This document shows, one piece after another, positions 1 to 5,436 of a stretch of DNA of 12,682 nt. Both the position numbers and the translations under genes were made by a program. The stretch's first letter is position 1; every line of letters starts with the position of its first letter. The notes beneath the pieces are model-generated. The model was not told the DNA's origin. It ran no database searches and saw nothing but the letters and a program-made list of their open reading frames with translations. Origin of the DNA: Chitinophagaceae bacterium. GTDB lineage: Bacteria; Bacteroidota; Bacteroidia; Chitinophagales; Chitinophagaceae. The stretch covers positions 1 to 12,682 of the forward strand of contig CANIMM010000060.1 in the NCBI GenBank assembly GCA_947468255.1, in the 5' to 3' direction.

Positions 1-881
1 ATCAATAACAGCAATTCATCATCCACATGATTAATTTGTTCTCTTAGGGTAGCCAATGCCGTTATAAATTCTTGTTTATCTGTATTTTCGGAACGCCAGA
101 TCAATGCATCCAGCATTTCAGCCAGGCGTTCTGGTGTAATTTGCTGTTTGGCATCACTCCAGGCATTATCAGGATCAATATGACTTTCAATCATTACACC
201 ATCAAAATCAAGATCGATGCTTTTTTGAGACACCGATTGCAAGTTGGTTCTGTTACCGCAAATATGAGAAGGATCACAAATTAAAATCATTTCAGGAAAC
301 CTACGTTTCATTTCAATGGGCAAATGCCACATAGGAGCATTTCTATACTCGGTATTGCCATAATTCGAAAATCCACGGTGAATCATGCCTACTTGTTTAA
401 TACCCGCTTTCTGGATACGCTCTATTGCGCCCGTCCACAATTCAAGATCCGGATTAATAGGATTCTTGATTAATACTGGAATATCCACTCCGCGAAGAGA
501 ATCTGCCACTTCCTGCACACTAAAGGGATTAACCGTAGTTCTTGCGCCAATCCAAAGCATATCTACTTCAAAATGCAATGAATCTTCCACATGTTTTGCG
601 GTGGCTACTTCAACGGTTGTAGGTAAGCCGGTGATTTTTTTTGCTTGGGCTAACCAAGACAATCCTTTCGCCCCAATACCTTCAAACAAACCCGGCTTGG
701 TCCTTGGCTTCCAGATACCTGCACGTAAAATATCCACTTTACCTGTTTTAGCAAGGCGGGTGGCTGTTTCAATCACTTGTTCTTCTGTTTCGGCACTACA
801 AGGACCGCTAATTATTAAGGGGCGCTTGTTCCATTTTTCTTGTATTAAGTCTTTCATTGTGTTGGTGTTTTGAGTTTGCAT
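1..881 (-). CDS. aroF: 3-deoxy-7-phosphoheptulonate synthase / chorismate mutase, bifunctional (3' end outside window)
   Basis: The DAHP synthase domain condenses phosphoenolpyruvate with erythrose 4-phosphate, the first step of aromatic biosynthesis. The fused AroQ-type mutase converts chorismate to prephenate. 293 codons are visible. Family motifs in order are SGPCSAE (25-31), RAGIWKPRTKPG (53-64), IGARTTVNPF (111-120), IKNPINPD (138-145), MIHRGFS (166-172) and DPSHICGNR (203-211), which includes a metal-binding His. From about residue 270 the sequence LREQINHVDDELLLL matches the first helix of an AroQ chorismate mutase and is cut by the window edge. The same architecture is characterised in Porphyromonas gingivalis, where prephenate bound at the mutase domain inhibits the enzyme. 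It is the last visible gene of the pheA-led operon, 116 nt after tyrA. Start: ATG at 881 is chosen; an in-frame ATG at 857 leaves all motifs intact and is equally possible. No N-terminal ACT domain is present, so feedback control probably acts through the mutase domain. Confidence 0.93.
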   Translation of the reverse strand, partial: MQTQNTNTMKDLIQEKWNKRPLIISGPCSAETEEQVIETATRLAKTGKVDILRAGIWKPRTKPGLFEGIGAKGLSWLAQAKKITGLPTTVEVATAKHVEDSLHFEVDMLWIGARTTVNPFSVQEVADSLRGVDIPVLIKNPINPDLELWTGAIERIQKAGIKQVGMIHRGFSNYGNTEYRNAPMWHLPIEMKRRFPEMILICDPSHICGNRTNLQSVSQKSIDLDFDGVMIESHIDPDNAWSDAKQQITPERLAEMLDALIWRSENTDKQEFITALATLREQINHVDDELLLL

Positions 882-997
882 TGTAAAATTAGATTTTATG
901 ATACTACTTATGTTTGCTTGTTAATAAAATTTTTAACTGAACTACATTTTCAAAGCAACTTTTAACTAAATAGAAGTTGCCGCAATTTGAGTTGCCA

Positions 998-1930
998 TTA
1001 TTTTAAAATTCGTTTGATCTTGTTTGCATTTTCCATCAATTCGGTTAAGTAGGTTAAATTTTCTTTTTCAAGACTTGATTTAAATTTTCTTAACTGCGCA
1101 ATATGTTCATTTAATACATCCAACACATTTTCCTTGTTTTGCATAAAAATGGGCGCCCACATAGATGGATTACTTTTTGCCAACCGGACGGTACTTTCAA
1201 ACCCACCACCTGCCAATTCAAATATGGTATTTTCCTCTTTTTCTTTTTCCAACACCGTATTTGCCAAGGCAAAGGAAGTGATATGGGAAATATGGCTGAT
1301 GTAAGCTGCATGTACATCATGGCTACGGGCATCCATATAAATGATATGCATTCCCAATGCCCTGTATATATTTTCCACTGTTTCAACTGCAGTAGCATTA
1401 CTTTTTTCTCGTTCGCAAATCACGCAAGCCCTTCCTTCAAAAGCACCTCTCACTGCTGCTTCTGGGCCACTGTATTCTGTTCCCCACATTGGATGGGTGG
1501 CTACAAACCTTTCCCGCATAGGATGATCAGCCAAAGCCGAGCATAGTTGAAACTTGGTGGATCCTGCATCCACCACAATTTGCTTGTCGGTGATTAGATC
1601 CATTATTTTCGCCATCACCCCAATCGTTGCATCAACCGGAATAGCCACATAAATAAAATCGCTTTGAGCCACTGCTTCTTCTAAGGGCAACGCCTCATCA
1701 ATAATGCCCAACGCTTTGGCTTTCATTAAACTTGCTTCAGTTCGACTAACCCCTATTACCTTTTTAGCAAATCCTTTTTCTTTCATCGCCAGGGCAAATG
1801 ATCCGCTGATAAGCCCTACGCCGACGATAGTAATTACAGCCCCGTCCAAGCCTATCTTGGAAGCTGGTACGGATGAAATGAATGTTTCACCAATGGCCTT
1901 TGTTAATTTTATCGACTCTGAATCCTGCAT
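998..1930 (-). CDS. tyrA: prephenate dehydrogenase
   Basis: Oxidative decarboxylation of prephenate to 4-hydroxyphenylpyruvate with NAD(P)+, the committed Tyr branch step, in the cytoplasm. The 310 residues hold a Rossmann nucleotide-binding domain (about 32-170) and the all-helical dehydrogenase dimerisation domain (about 175-300). ATHPMWGTEYSGP (144-156) carries the conserved active-site His (H146); SHDVHAAYISHISH (203-216) and ELAGGGFESTVRLA (238-251) are typical TyrA signatures. Two oddities: the dinucleotide loop reads GVGLISGS (37-44), with Ser42 where the family usually has the third Gly of GxGxxG, and about 30 residues precede the first beta strand. The start at 1930 is kept because the next in-frame Met (residue 49) lies inside the nucleotide-binding fold. 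There is no C-terminal ACT domain, unlike many Gram-positive TyrA proteins. The gene lies 27 nt after the aminotransferase and is presumably cotranscribed with it. Confidence 0.93.
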   Translation of the reverse strand: MQDSESIKLTKAIGETFISSVPASKIGLDGAVITIVGVGLISGSFALAMKEKGFAKKVIGVSRTEASLMKAKALGIIDEALPLEEAVAQSDFIYVAIPVDATIGVMAKIMDLITDKQIVVDAGSTKFQLCSALADHPMRERFVATHPMWGTEYSGPEAAVRGAFEGRACVICEREKSNATAVETVENIYRALGMHIIYMDARSHDVHAAYISHISHITSFALANTVLEKEKEENTIFELAGGGFESTVRLAKSNPSMWAPIFMQNKENVLDVLNEHIAQLRKFKSSLEKENLTYLTELMENANKIKRILK

Positions 1931-1957
1931 CTATAAAAGCTTTTTCAATTTATTTTA

Positions 1958-3184
1958 TTAAATGGATGATTTAATTCTTTGGATTGCCTCATCAATTTTT
2001 TCTTCTGTACTACACAAGCTTACCCGCACATAATGATTACCCGCAGTTCCAAAAATACCTCCCGGCGTAATAAAAACATTTGACTGGTTCAATACTTGAT
2101 CGCTCAGTTCATACCCATCCTTGTATAACTTCGGGATTGAAGCCCAAACAAACATTCCAGCCTGTTGATCATCAAATTCGCAGTTCAATAATTGCAAGAG
2201 TTGGAAAACCTTTTCGCGCCTTTTTTTATATACTTTGTTGACTTCATCATGCCAATCCTGTCCCAATTCAAGCGCCTTGGCTGCTGCAAGCTGAACGGGT
2301 AAAAACATCCCACTGTCCATATTGCTTTTAAATCGTAACACCTCATTGATCCTTGCTTCATTGCCTACCAACATCCCAATGCGCCACCCAGCCATATTAT
2401 GCGATTTACTCAATGAATTCAATTCAATCGACACCTCTTTTGCACCTGCTATACTGAGCAAACTCATTGGATGATCATTCAGTATAAAGCTATAAGGATT
2501 ATCATGTACCAATAAAATAGCGTGTTTTTTTGCAAAGGCGATCAATTGCTCAAACATTTCCTTAGTAGGCAATTGGCCAGTAGGCATTTGTGGATAATTC
2601 ACAAACATCAGCTTAGCCTTTTTTAAATCATTTTTTTCTAATGCTTCAAAATCAGGGAACCAATTATTTTCCTTTAACAGCGTGTATTCAACTACGTTAC
2701 CTCCTGCAATTTTTGCTGCACTGCGATAGGTTGGATAGCCAGGGTTAGGAATCAACACCATATCGCCTTCATTAATATAGGTCATACAAATATGCATGAT
2801 GCCTTCCTTGCTGCCTATTAAGGGAAGTATTTCAGTATCCGCATCTAATTGAACCCCGTACCATTTATCATACCATTTGGAAATGGCTTGCCTTAATATA
2901 GGGCTACCCTTATAATTTTGGTAAGCATGCTGGTTGGGTTTCAGAGACTGTTCGTGCAATGTTTCAATCACCGAGGGATGGGGTGGTAAATCGGGACTAC
3001 CAATACCTAAATTGATCACTTGTTTTCCAGCCTTATTGAGCATATCAATTTCCCTCAATTTTTGAGAAAAATAATACTCTCCAATTCCTTCTAAACGATC
3101 CGCTGTTAAGGATTCAACCGTACCATCAGCAAGTGGAGTCTGCTTTGTATCCGATAAACTATTGCCTCCTTTTTCGATTTTCAT
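1958..3184 (-). CDS. class I/II PLP-dependent aminotransferase, probable aromatic amino acid aminotransferase
   Basis: Fold-type I aminotransferase of 408 residues. By context it probably transaminates phenylpyruvate and 4-hydroxyphenylpyruvate, the products of PheA and TyrA on either side. Visible landmarks are INLGIGSPDLPPHP (57-70), NPGYPTY (147-153), the PLP-ring Asp in HDNPY (D228, Y231), the Schiff-base Lys in SLSKSHNMAGWRIG (K260; R268 probably phosphate-binding), and the substrate carboxylate Arg in HYVRVSL (R387). The usual NPTG segment reads NYPQMPTG (196-203), so Met200 takes the place of the Asn that normally bonds the PLP ring oxygen. The first 30 or so residues precede the conserved core. 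ATG at 3184 follows an A-rich stretch, and the next Met is residue 48. The gene is 75 nt after pheA and 27 nt before tyrA. The substrate is inferred from the neighbourhood; an LL-diaminopimelate or alanine aminotransferase activity cannot be excluded from sequence alone. Confidence 0.87.
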   Translation of the reverse strand: MKIEKGGNSLSDTKQTPLADGTVESLTADRLEGIGEYYFSQKLREIDMLNKAGKQVINLGIGSPDLPPHPSVIETLHEQSLKPNQHAYQNYKGSPILRQAISKWYDKWYGVQLDADTEILPLIGSKEGIMHICMTYINEGDMVLIPNPGYPTYRSAAKIAGGNVVEYTLLKENNWFPDFEALEKNDLKKAKLMFVNYPQMPTGQLPTKEMFEQLIAFAKKHAILLVHDNPYSFILNDHPMSLLSIAGAKEVSIELNSLSKSHNMAGWRIGMLVGNEARINEVLRFKSNMDSGMFLPVQLAAAKALELGQDWHDEVNKVYKKRREKVFQLLQLLNCEFDDQQAGMFVWASIPKLYKDGYELSDQVLNQSNVFITPGGIFGTAGNHYVRVSLCSTEEKIDEAIQRIKSSI

Positions 3185-3259
3185 TGATTCTTGTTTTTAC
3201 TATCCAATTGATTATTAAACGGGCTTCTCTTCAAGTTTTGATCGGCTCGTTTGGTATCC

Positions 3260-4156
3260 TTAGTTGCCTTTTTTATACACTCCGTAAATTTTTAAACCTT
3301 CCGTTATTTTTCCAACCGCTTTAATCATGCTATCAAATTGAATTTTGCTATCAAATTCCAAATCGGCATGAAAAGAATATTTCCAATCACTGCCCGGAAT
3401 GGGAAATGATTGCAACTTGCTTAAATTGATACCAGATTCAGCAATCACAGTCAATACTTTCGCCAGACTTCCCTTAGAATGATCCGTATGGAAATTGATA
3501 GAAGCCTTATCAGCATCCAATATATCAACTGGTTGATCTAGATTTTGTAATATTAAAAATCTGGTATAATTATTTTTAAGCGTATGGATATTAGGCGCAA
3601 TCATATCCAATTGATAAATATCAGCAGCCAATTTACTTGCTATTGCAGCAATATGTTTGCTCCTGTGCTGGTGAATATGTTTGGCACTTAACGCTGTATC
3701 TTCGGTTTCAACCAATTTCCAGTTGAACTTATCCAAAAATCCAAAACATTGTTGGATAGCCATGGGGTGCGAATGAACCTCCCGAATATCTTCGAGTTGT
3801 ACACCAGGATTTACGAGCAGGTTTTGTCGAATTTGCAGATAAACTTCTCCAACAATGGTAAGGCTGCTTTTTTGTAATAAATTATAATTGGGCAAAATAC
3901 TCCCCGCAATTGAATTTTCTATTGCCATCACCCCACCATCACTTTCTTTAGGATTTTCTGCAATTTTAACGACTTCCCTAAAGGTGGCACAACAAATTAC
4001 CGCTGCACGCTTACCAAAAAACTTCCTGGCAGCCTCCTGATGAAAACTTCCTTCAAAGCCCTGAATGGAAACTTTATGAATTTTTCCAGCACTGGAATCC
4101 CCTCTTTGAACAATTGGAGCTTTCACATTGGTTTTATTGCCTGAAAGGTTTTTCAT
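3260..4156 (-). CDS. pheA: prephenate dehydratase with C-terminal ACT domain
   Basis: Converts prephenate to phenylpyruvate, the committed step to Phe. Of 298 residues, about 28-201 form the dehydratase domain. GFEGSFHQEAA (33-43) and AIENSIAGS (78-86) correspond to the conserved substrate-site segments, and NNYTRF (195-200) carries the catalytic Thr (T198) of the TRF motif. Residues about 219-298 are an ACT domain. Its Phe-binding motifs are changed from the usual GAL and ESRP to KGSLAK (228-233) and LSKLQSFP (245-252), so allosteric inhibition by Phe may differ. There is no N-terminal chorismate mutase; in this operon that activity sits on the DAHP synthase. About 27 residues precede the first strand, and there is no alternative ATG nearby. 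This is the first full-length gene after the leader peptide and attenuator at 4202-4344, which probably controls the whole operon. Confidence 0.95.
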   Translation of the reverse strand: MKNLSGNKTNVKAPIVQRGDSSAGKIHKVSIQGFEGSFHQEAARKFFGKRAAVICCATFREVVKIAENPKESDGGVMAIENSIAGSILPNYNLLQKSSLTIVGEVYLQIRQNLLVNPGVQLEDIREVHSHPMAIQQCFGFLDKFNWKLVETEDTALSAKHIHQHRSKHIAAIASKLAADIYQLDMIAPNIHTLKNNYTRFLILQNLDQPVDILDADKASINFHTDHSKGSLAKVLTVIAESGINLSKLQSFPIPGSDWKYSFHADLEFDSKIQFDSMIKAVGKITEGLKIYGVYKKGN

Positions 4157-4201
4157 TGTATTACAAACACTTTTTTATAAACTATATTTTAATTGAGTGA
4201 T

Positions 4202-4232
4202 AAAAAAAAATCCCGACTATTTAGCCGGGATT
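4202..4232 (-). terminator. attenuator terminator hairpin in the pheA leader
   Basis: In the minus-strand transcript, arms 4232-4223 and 4218-4209 form a 10-bp stem (AAUCCCGGCU with AGUCGGGAUU) around the loop AAAU, followed by a run of U (4208-4202). One pair (4225-4216) is a G-U wobble in the minus-strand RNA but an A-C mismatch in the plus-strand RNA, so the hairpin is better formed in the direction of pheA. It lies 46 nt upstream of the pheA start and downstream of the leader peptide. A terminator in that position would block its own operon unless it is regulated. Confidence 0.85.
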
Positions 4233-4290
4233 CTTTTTTATGTTAATCTGTTATTGTCAGTTTCAGTTTTTAACAAAAGGCTCCCGTACC
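4223..4290 (-). promoter_or_regulatory. predicted antiterminator competing with the attenuator
   Basis: Read from the minus strand, 4286-4282 (CGGGA) pairs with 4230-4226 (UCCCG), which is the 5' arm of the terminator. The helix extends outward as GGU (4290-4288) with GCU (4225-4223) across a bulged A4287. It extends inward, past a 2x2 internal loop, as CUUU (4279-4276) with AAAG (4236-4233), and past a 4-nt bulge as UGUUAA (4275-4270) with UUAACA (4246-4241). That makes about 18 pairs in total, mutually exclusive with the terminator. The 5' arm starts just after the Phe/Tyr codons and ends at the leader stop codon. A ribosome stalled in those codons would leave it free, whereas a ribosome at the stop codon would cover it. 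Paired by hand, with no folding energies computed. Confidence 0.68.
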
Positions 4291-4344
4291 ATTTCTAAAA
4301 TAGTAGCTAAAATAAAATCGGGCGAAATTTGTTTGATTTGTCAT
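4270..4344 (-). CDS. leader peptide of the Phe/Tyr biosynthesis operon (attenuation peptide)
   Basis: A 24-codon reading frame from ATG (4344-4342) to TAA (4272-4270). Codons 7-16 read FARFYFSYYF: seven aromatic residues in ten, with four Phe and three Tyr codons. A fifth Phe is codon 23, and there is no Trp. In total 8 of 24 residues are aromatic. It lies between a consensus promoter and a terminator hairpin, 113 nt ahead of pheA. This is the layout of amino acid leader peptides such as enterobacterial PheL. Its composition matches the products of the operon it precedes (pheA, aminotransferase, tyrA, DAHP synthase), which supports a role as a sensor of charged tRNA-Phe and tRNA-Tyr. The peptide is unlikely to have a function of its own. 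The start sits only a few nt after the predicted transcription start, so the mRNA may be nearly leaderless. No gene symbol is established for it here. Confidence 0.82.
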   Translation of the reverse strand: MTNQTNFARFYFSYYFRNGTGAFC

Positions 4345-4353
4345 AATAGAATT

Positions 4354-4384
4354 CAAAATTAGGGTATAAAATTATATTCGCCAA
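4354..4384 (-). promoter_or_regulatory. promoter of the pheA operon (Bacteroidota-type)
   Basis: On the minus strand, TTG (4384-4382) is followed by exactly 20 nt and then TAATTTTG (4361-4354), a full match to the Bacteroidota -7 consensus TAnnTTTG with the usual spacing to the -33 element. Transcription would start about 3-7 nt downstream, near 4347-4351, just before the leader peptide ATG at 4344. Confidence 0.72.
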
Positions 4385-4475
4385 CAATTTTTTAATAAAC
4401 CAGCAATTAGTTTGAAAAAATATTAGATAAAAGCAGTTTTTAGGCACTTTTCAATATTCGAGAGGCTTTTCAAAT
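4385..4475. other. A+T-rich intergenic stretch with nothing recognised
   Basis: This is the remaining part of the 395-nt gap between pheA and the lipoprotein gene, upstream of the pheA-operon promoter. No reading frame, convincing repeat, operator or RNA gene was seen on either strand. Confidence 0.5.
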
Positions 4476-4503
4476 AAAAAGCCCCTATAAATAGGGGCTT
4501 TTT
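4476..4503 (-). terminator. strong intrinsic terminator of the small lipoprotein gene
   Basis: Perfect inverted repeat: AAAAAGCCCCTAT (4476-4488) and ATAGGGGCTTTTT (4491-4503) with an AA centre; in practice a GCCCCTA/TAGGGGC core flanked by A and T runs. It can work on both strands. It lies about 49 nt past the lipoprotein stop codon and insulates the pheA promoter from that gene's transcription. Confidence 0.88.
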
Positions 4504-4551
4504 ATAAAATCGTAACTAAAACTAGACTACATCTAATTTCAAACTTTTTAA

Positions 4552-4734
4552 TTACTTAGCTTTAACAGCAGTAGTGTCAGCTACTTTAGCAGTAGTGTCA
4601 GCAACAACAGCAGCAGCAGTATCAACTGGAGCAGCAACAACAGCAGCTGTATCACCTTCAACTTTTTTCTCTTCACCACCAGCACAAGATGCGAAAGAAG
4701 CAGCAACAACTGCGAATACTAATAATTTTTTCAT
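4552..4734 (-). CDS. small Ala/Val/Thr/Asp-rich lipoprotein, function unknown
   Basis: 60 residues. The N-terminus MKKLLVFAVVAASFASC has a basic start, a hydrophobic core and a Cys at 17, reading as a lipoprotein signal of the relaxed Bacteroidota type (F-A-S-C). Processing would leave a mature chain of about 44 residues. The mature part begins AGGEEKKVEG and continues as a low-complexity run of Ala, Val, Thr and Asp with the tandem repeat VADTTAK/VADTTAV, which is visible in the DNA as a 14-bp direct repeat (4568-4581 and 4589-4602). No fold or catalytic motif is seen. Short lipoproteins of this composition are common in Chitinophagaceae and related groups, but I know of no assigned function. 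An A-rich stretch directly before the ATG at 4734 and a dedicated strong terminator suggest a real, monocistronic and possibly well-expressed gene. It is divergent from the sigma factor gene. Confidence 0.78.
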   Translation of the reverse strand: MKKLLVFAVVAASFASCAGGEEKKVEGDTAAVVAAPVDTAAAVVADTTAKVADTTAVKAK

Positions 4735-4773
4735 TTTTTTTGGTTTAATTGGTTATATATATGATGTTTAATA

Positions 4774-4781
4774 CAAAAATG
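4774..4781 (-). promoter_or_regulatory. possible -7 element of the lipoprotein gene
   Basis: CATTTTTG on the minus strand differs from TAnnTTTG at one position, with a TTTG about 22 nt further upstream. It would give a leader of roughly 35-40 nt. An overlapping TACCTTTTTG is an alternative with one extra T. Weak evidence. Confidence 0.3.
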
Positions 4782-4870
4782 ACAAAAAGGTAACCCTTCT
4801 TTACAAAAAAATATTTTTTTTGCTTGTTTTGGGTTACTATTACAGACATTTACGTATTAATAACAGACTG

Positions 4871-5434
4871 GTGAATACATTAGAACAAGAACAAATATTA
4901 CTGAAGGGGCTTGCCGGAAACGATAAAAATTCAATTGAATCAATTTATCGTGAAAATTATGGCACCATTCAAACTTTTGTTTTAAATAACAACGGATCTG
5001 TAGATGATGCGAGAGATATTTTCCAAGAGGCTATGATTGTACTTTTCGAAAAGGCAGGAATGGACTCTTTTACGTTGAATTGTCAGATTAAAACGTATCT
5101 CTATTCAATCTGCCGGCGCTTATGGTTAAAAAGGTTGCAACAACTCGGTAAATTTAGTACCCAGGTAGAAAACTTAGAAGATATCACTCCTGTGGAAACT
5201 GATGTGGAGGAACATGAAAAGAGAAATGATGATTTTATTTTAATGGAACAAGCCATGTCAAAAATAGGTGAGCCTTGTAAAAGTTTATTAGATGCCTATT
5301 ATTTGCAAAAAAAGAATATGCAGGAACTAGCCATCGAATTTGGATATACCAATGCAGATAATGCCAAAACACAGAAATACAAGTGTCTGGTAAGACTAAA
5401 AAAAATATTTTTTGCCCAATATAAAAATGCTTAA
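4871..5434 (+). CDS. ECF-type RNA polymerase sigma factor
   Basis: Sigma-70 family factor of the short ECF type, 187 residues from the chosen start. Region 2 is about 20-90: residues 21-58 carry the helix SIESIYRENY and the DARDIFQEAMIVL segment, followed by IKTYLYSICRRLWLKRL (73-89), typical of region 2.3-2.4. Region 4 is about 127-180, with the helix-turn-helix LQKKNMQELAIEFGYTN and the basic tail YKCLVRLKKIF. The reading frame has no ATG before region 2: it is open back to a TTG at 4820, but GTG at 4871 gives MNTLEQEQ, the normal sigma N-terminus, and is preferred. It stops 2 nt before the next gene, which encodes an anti-sigma-like membrane protease, so the two are almost certainly cotranscribed and functionally paired. 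Target promoters and the inducing signal cannot be read from the sequence. Confidence 0.88.
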   Translation: MNTLEQEQILLKGLAGNDKNSIESIYRENYGTIQTFVLNNNGSVDDARDIFQEAMIVLFEKAGMDSFTLNCQIKTYLYSICRRLWLKRLQQLGKFSTQVENLEDITPVETDVEEHEKRNDDFILMEQAMSKIGEPCKSLLDAYYLQKKNMQELAIEFGYTNADNAKTQKYKCLVRLKKIFFAQYKNA

Positions 5435-5436
5435 CA

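Noticed and set aside
385..873. 162-codon plus-strand frame opposite the DAHP synthase gene
   Set aside because: It is the antisense shadow of a gene whose motifs are clear. The translation shows no domain or start context of its own.
955..980. 7-bp inverted repeat (GCAACTT/AAGTTGC) in the 116-nt gap between tyrA and the DAHP synthase gene
   Set aside because: It has a 12-nt loop and no U-tract, so it is not a terminator. No promoter or leader peptide was found near it. It may be a processing stem, but nothing supports that.
1139..1546. Plus-strand frame opposite tyrA
   Set aside because: Antisense shadow of a well-conserved gene; rich in Cys, His and Phe as expected from reversed codons.
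3155..3175. Perfect-looking GGAGG just inside the aminotransferase gene (minus strand)
   Set aside because: No in-frame ATG, GTG or TTG follows at a suitable distance, and the other genes here do not use Shine-Dalgarno sites. It simply encodes Gly-Gly.
4568..4720. Dense GCA/GCT triplets resembling a microsatellite
   Set aside because: It is explained by the Ala/Thr-rich coding sequence of the lipoprotein gene; there is no run of identical triplets long enough to stand alone.
4574..4771. Plus-strand frame opposite the small lipoprotein, rich in Ala and Thr
   Set aside because: Its composition mirrors the repeat on the other strand. The minus-strand frame has the signal peptide and the terminator.
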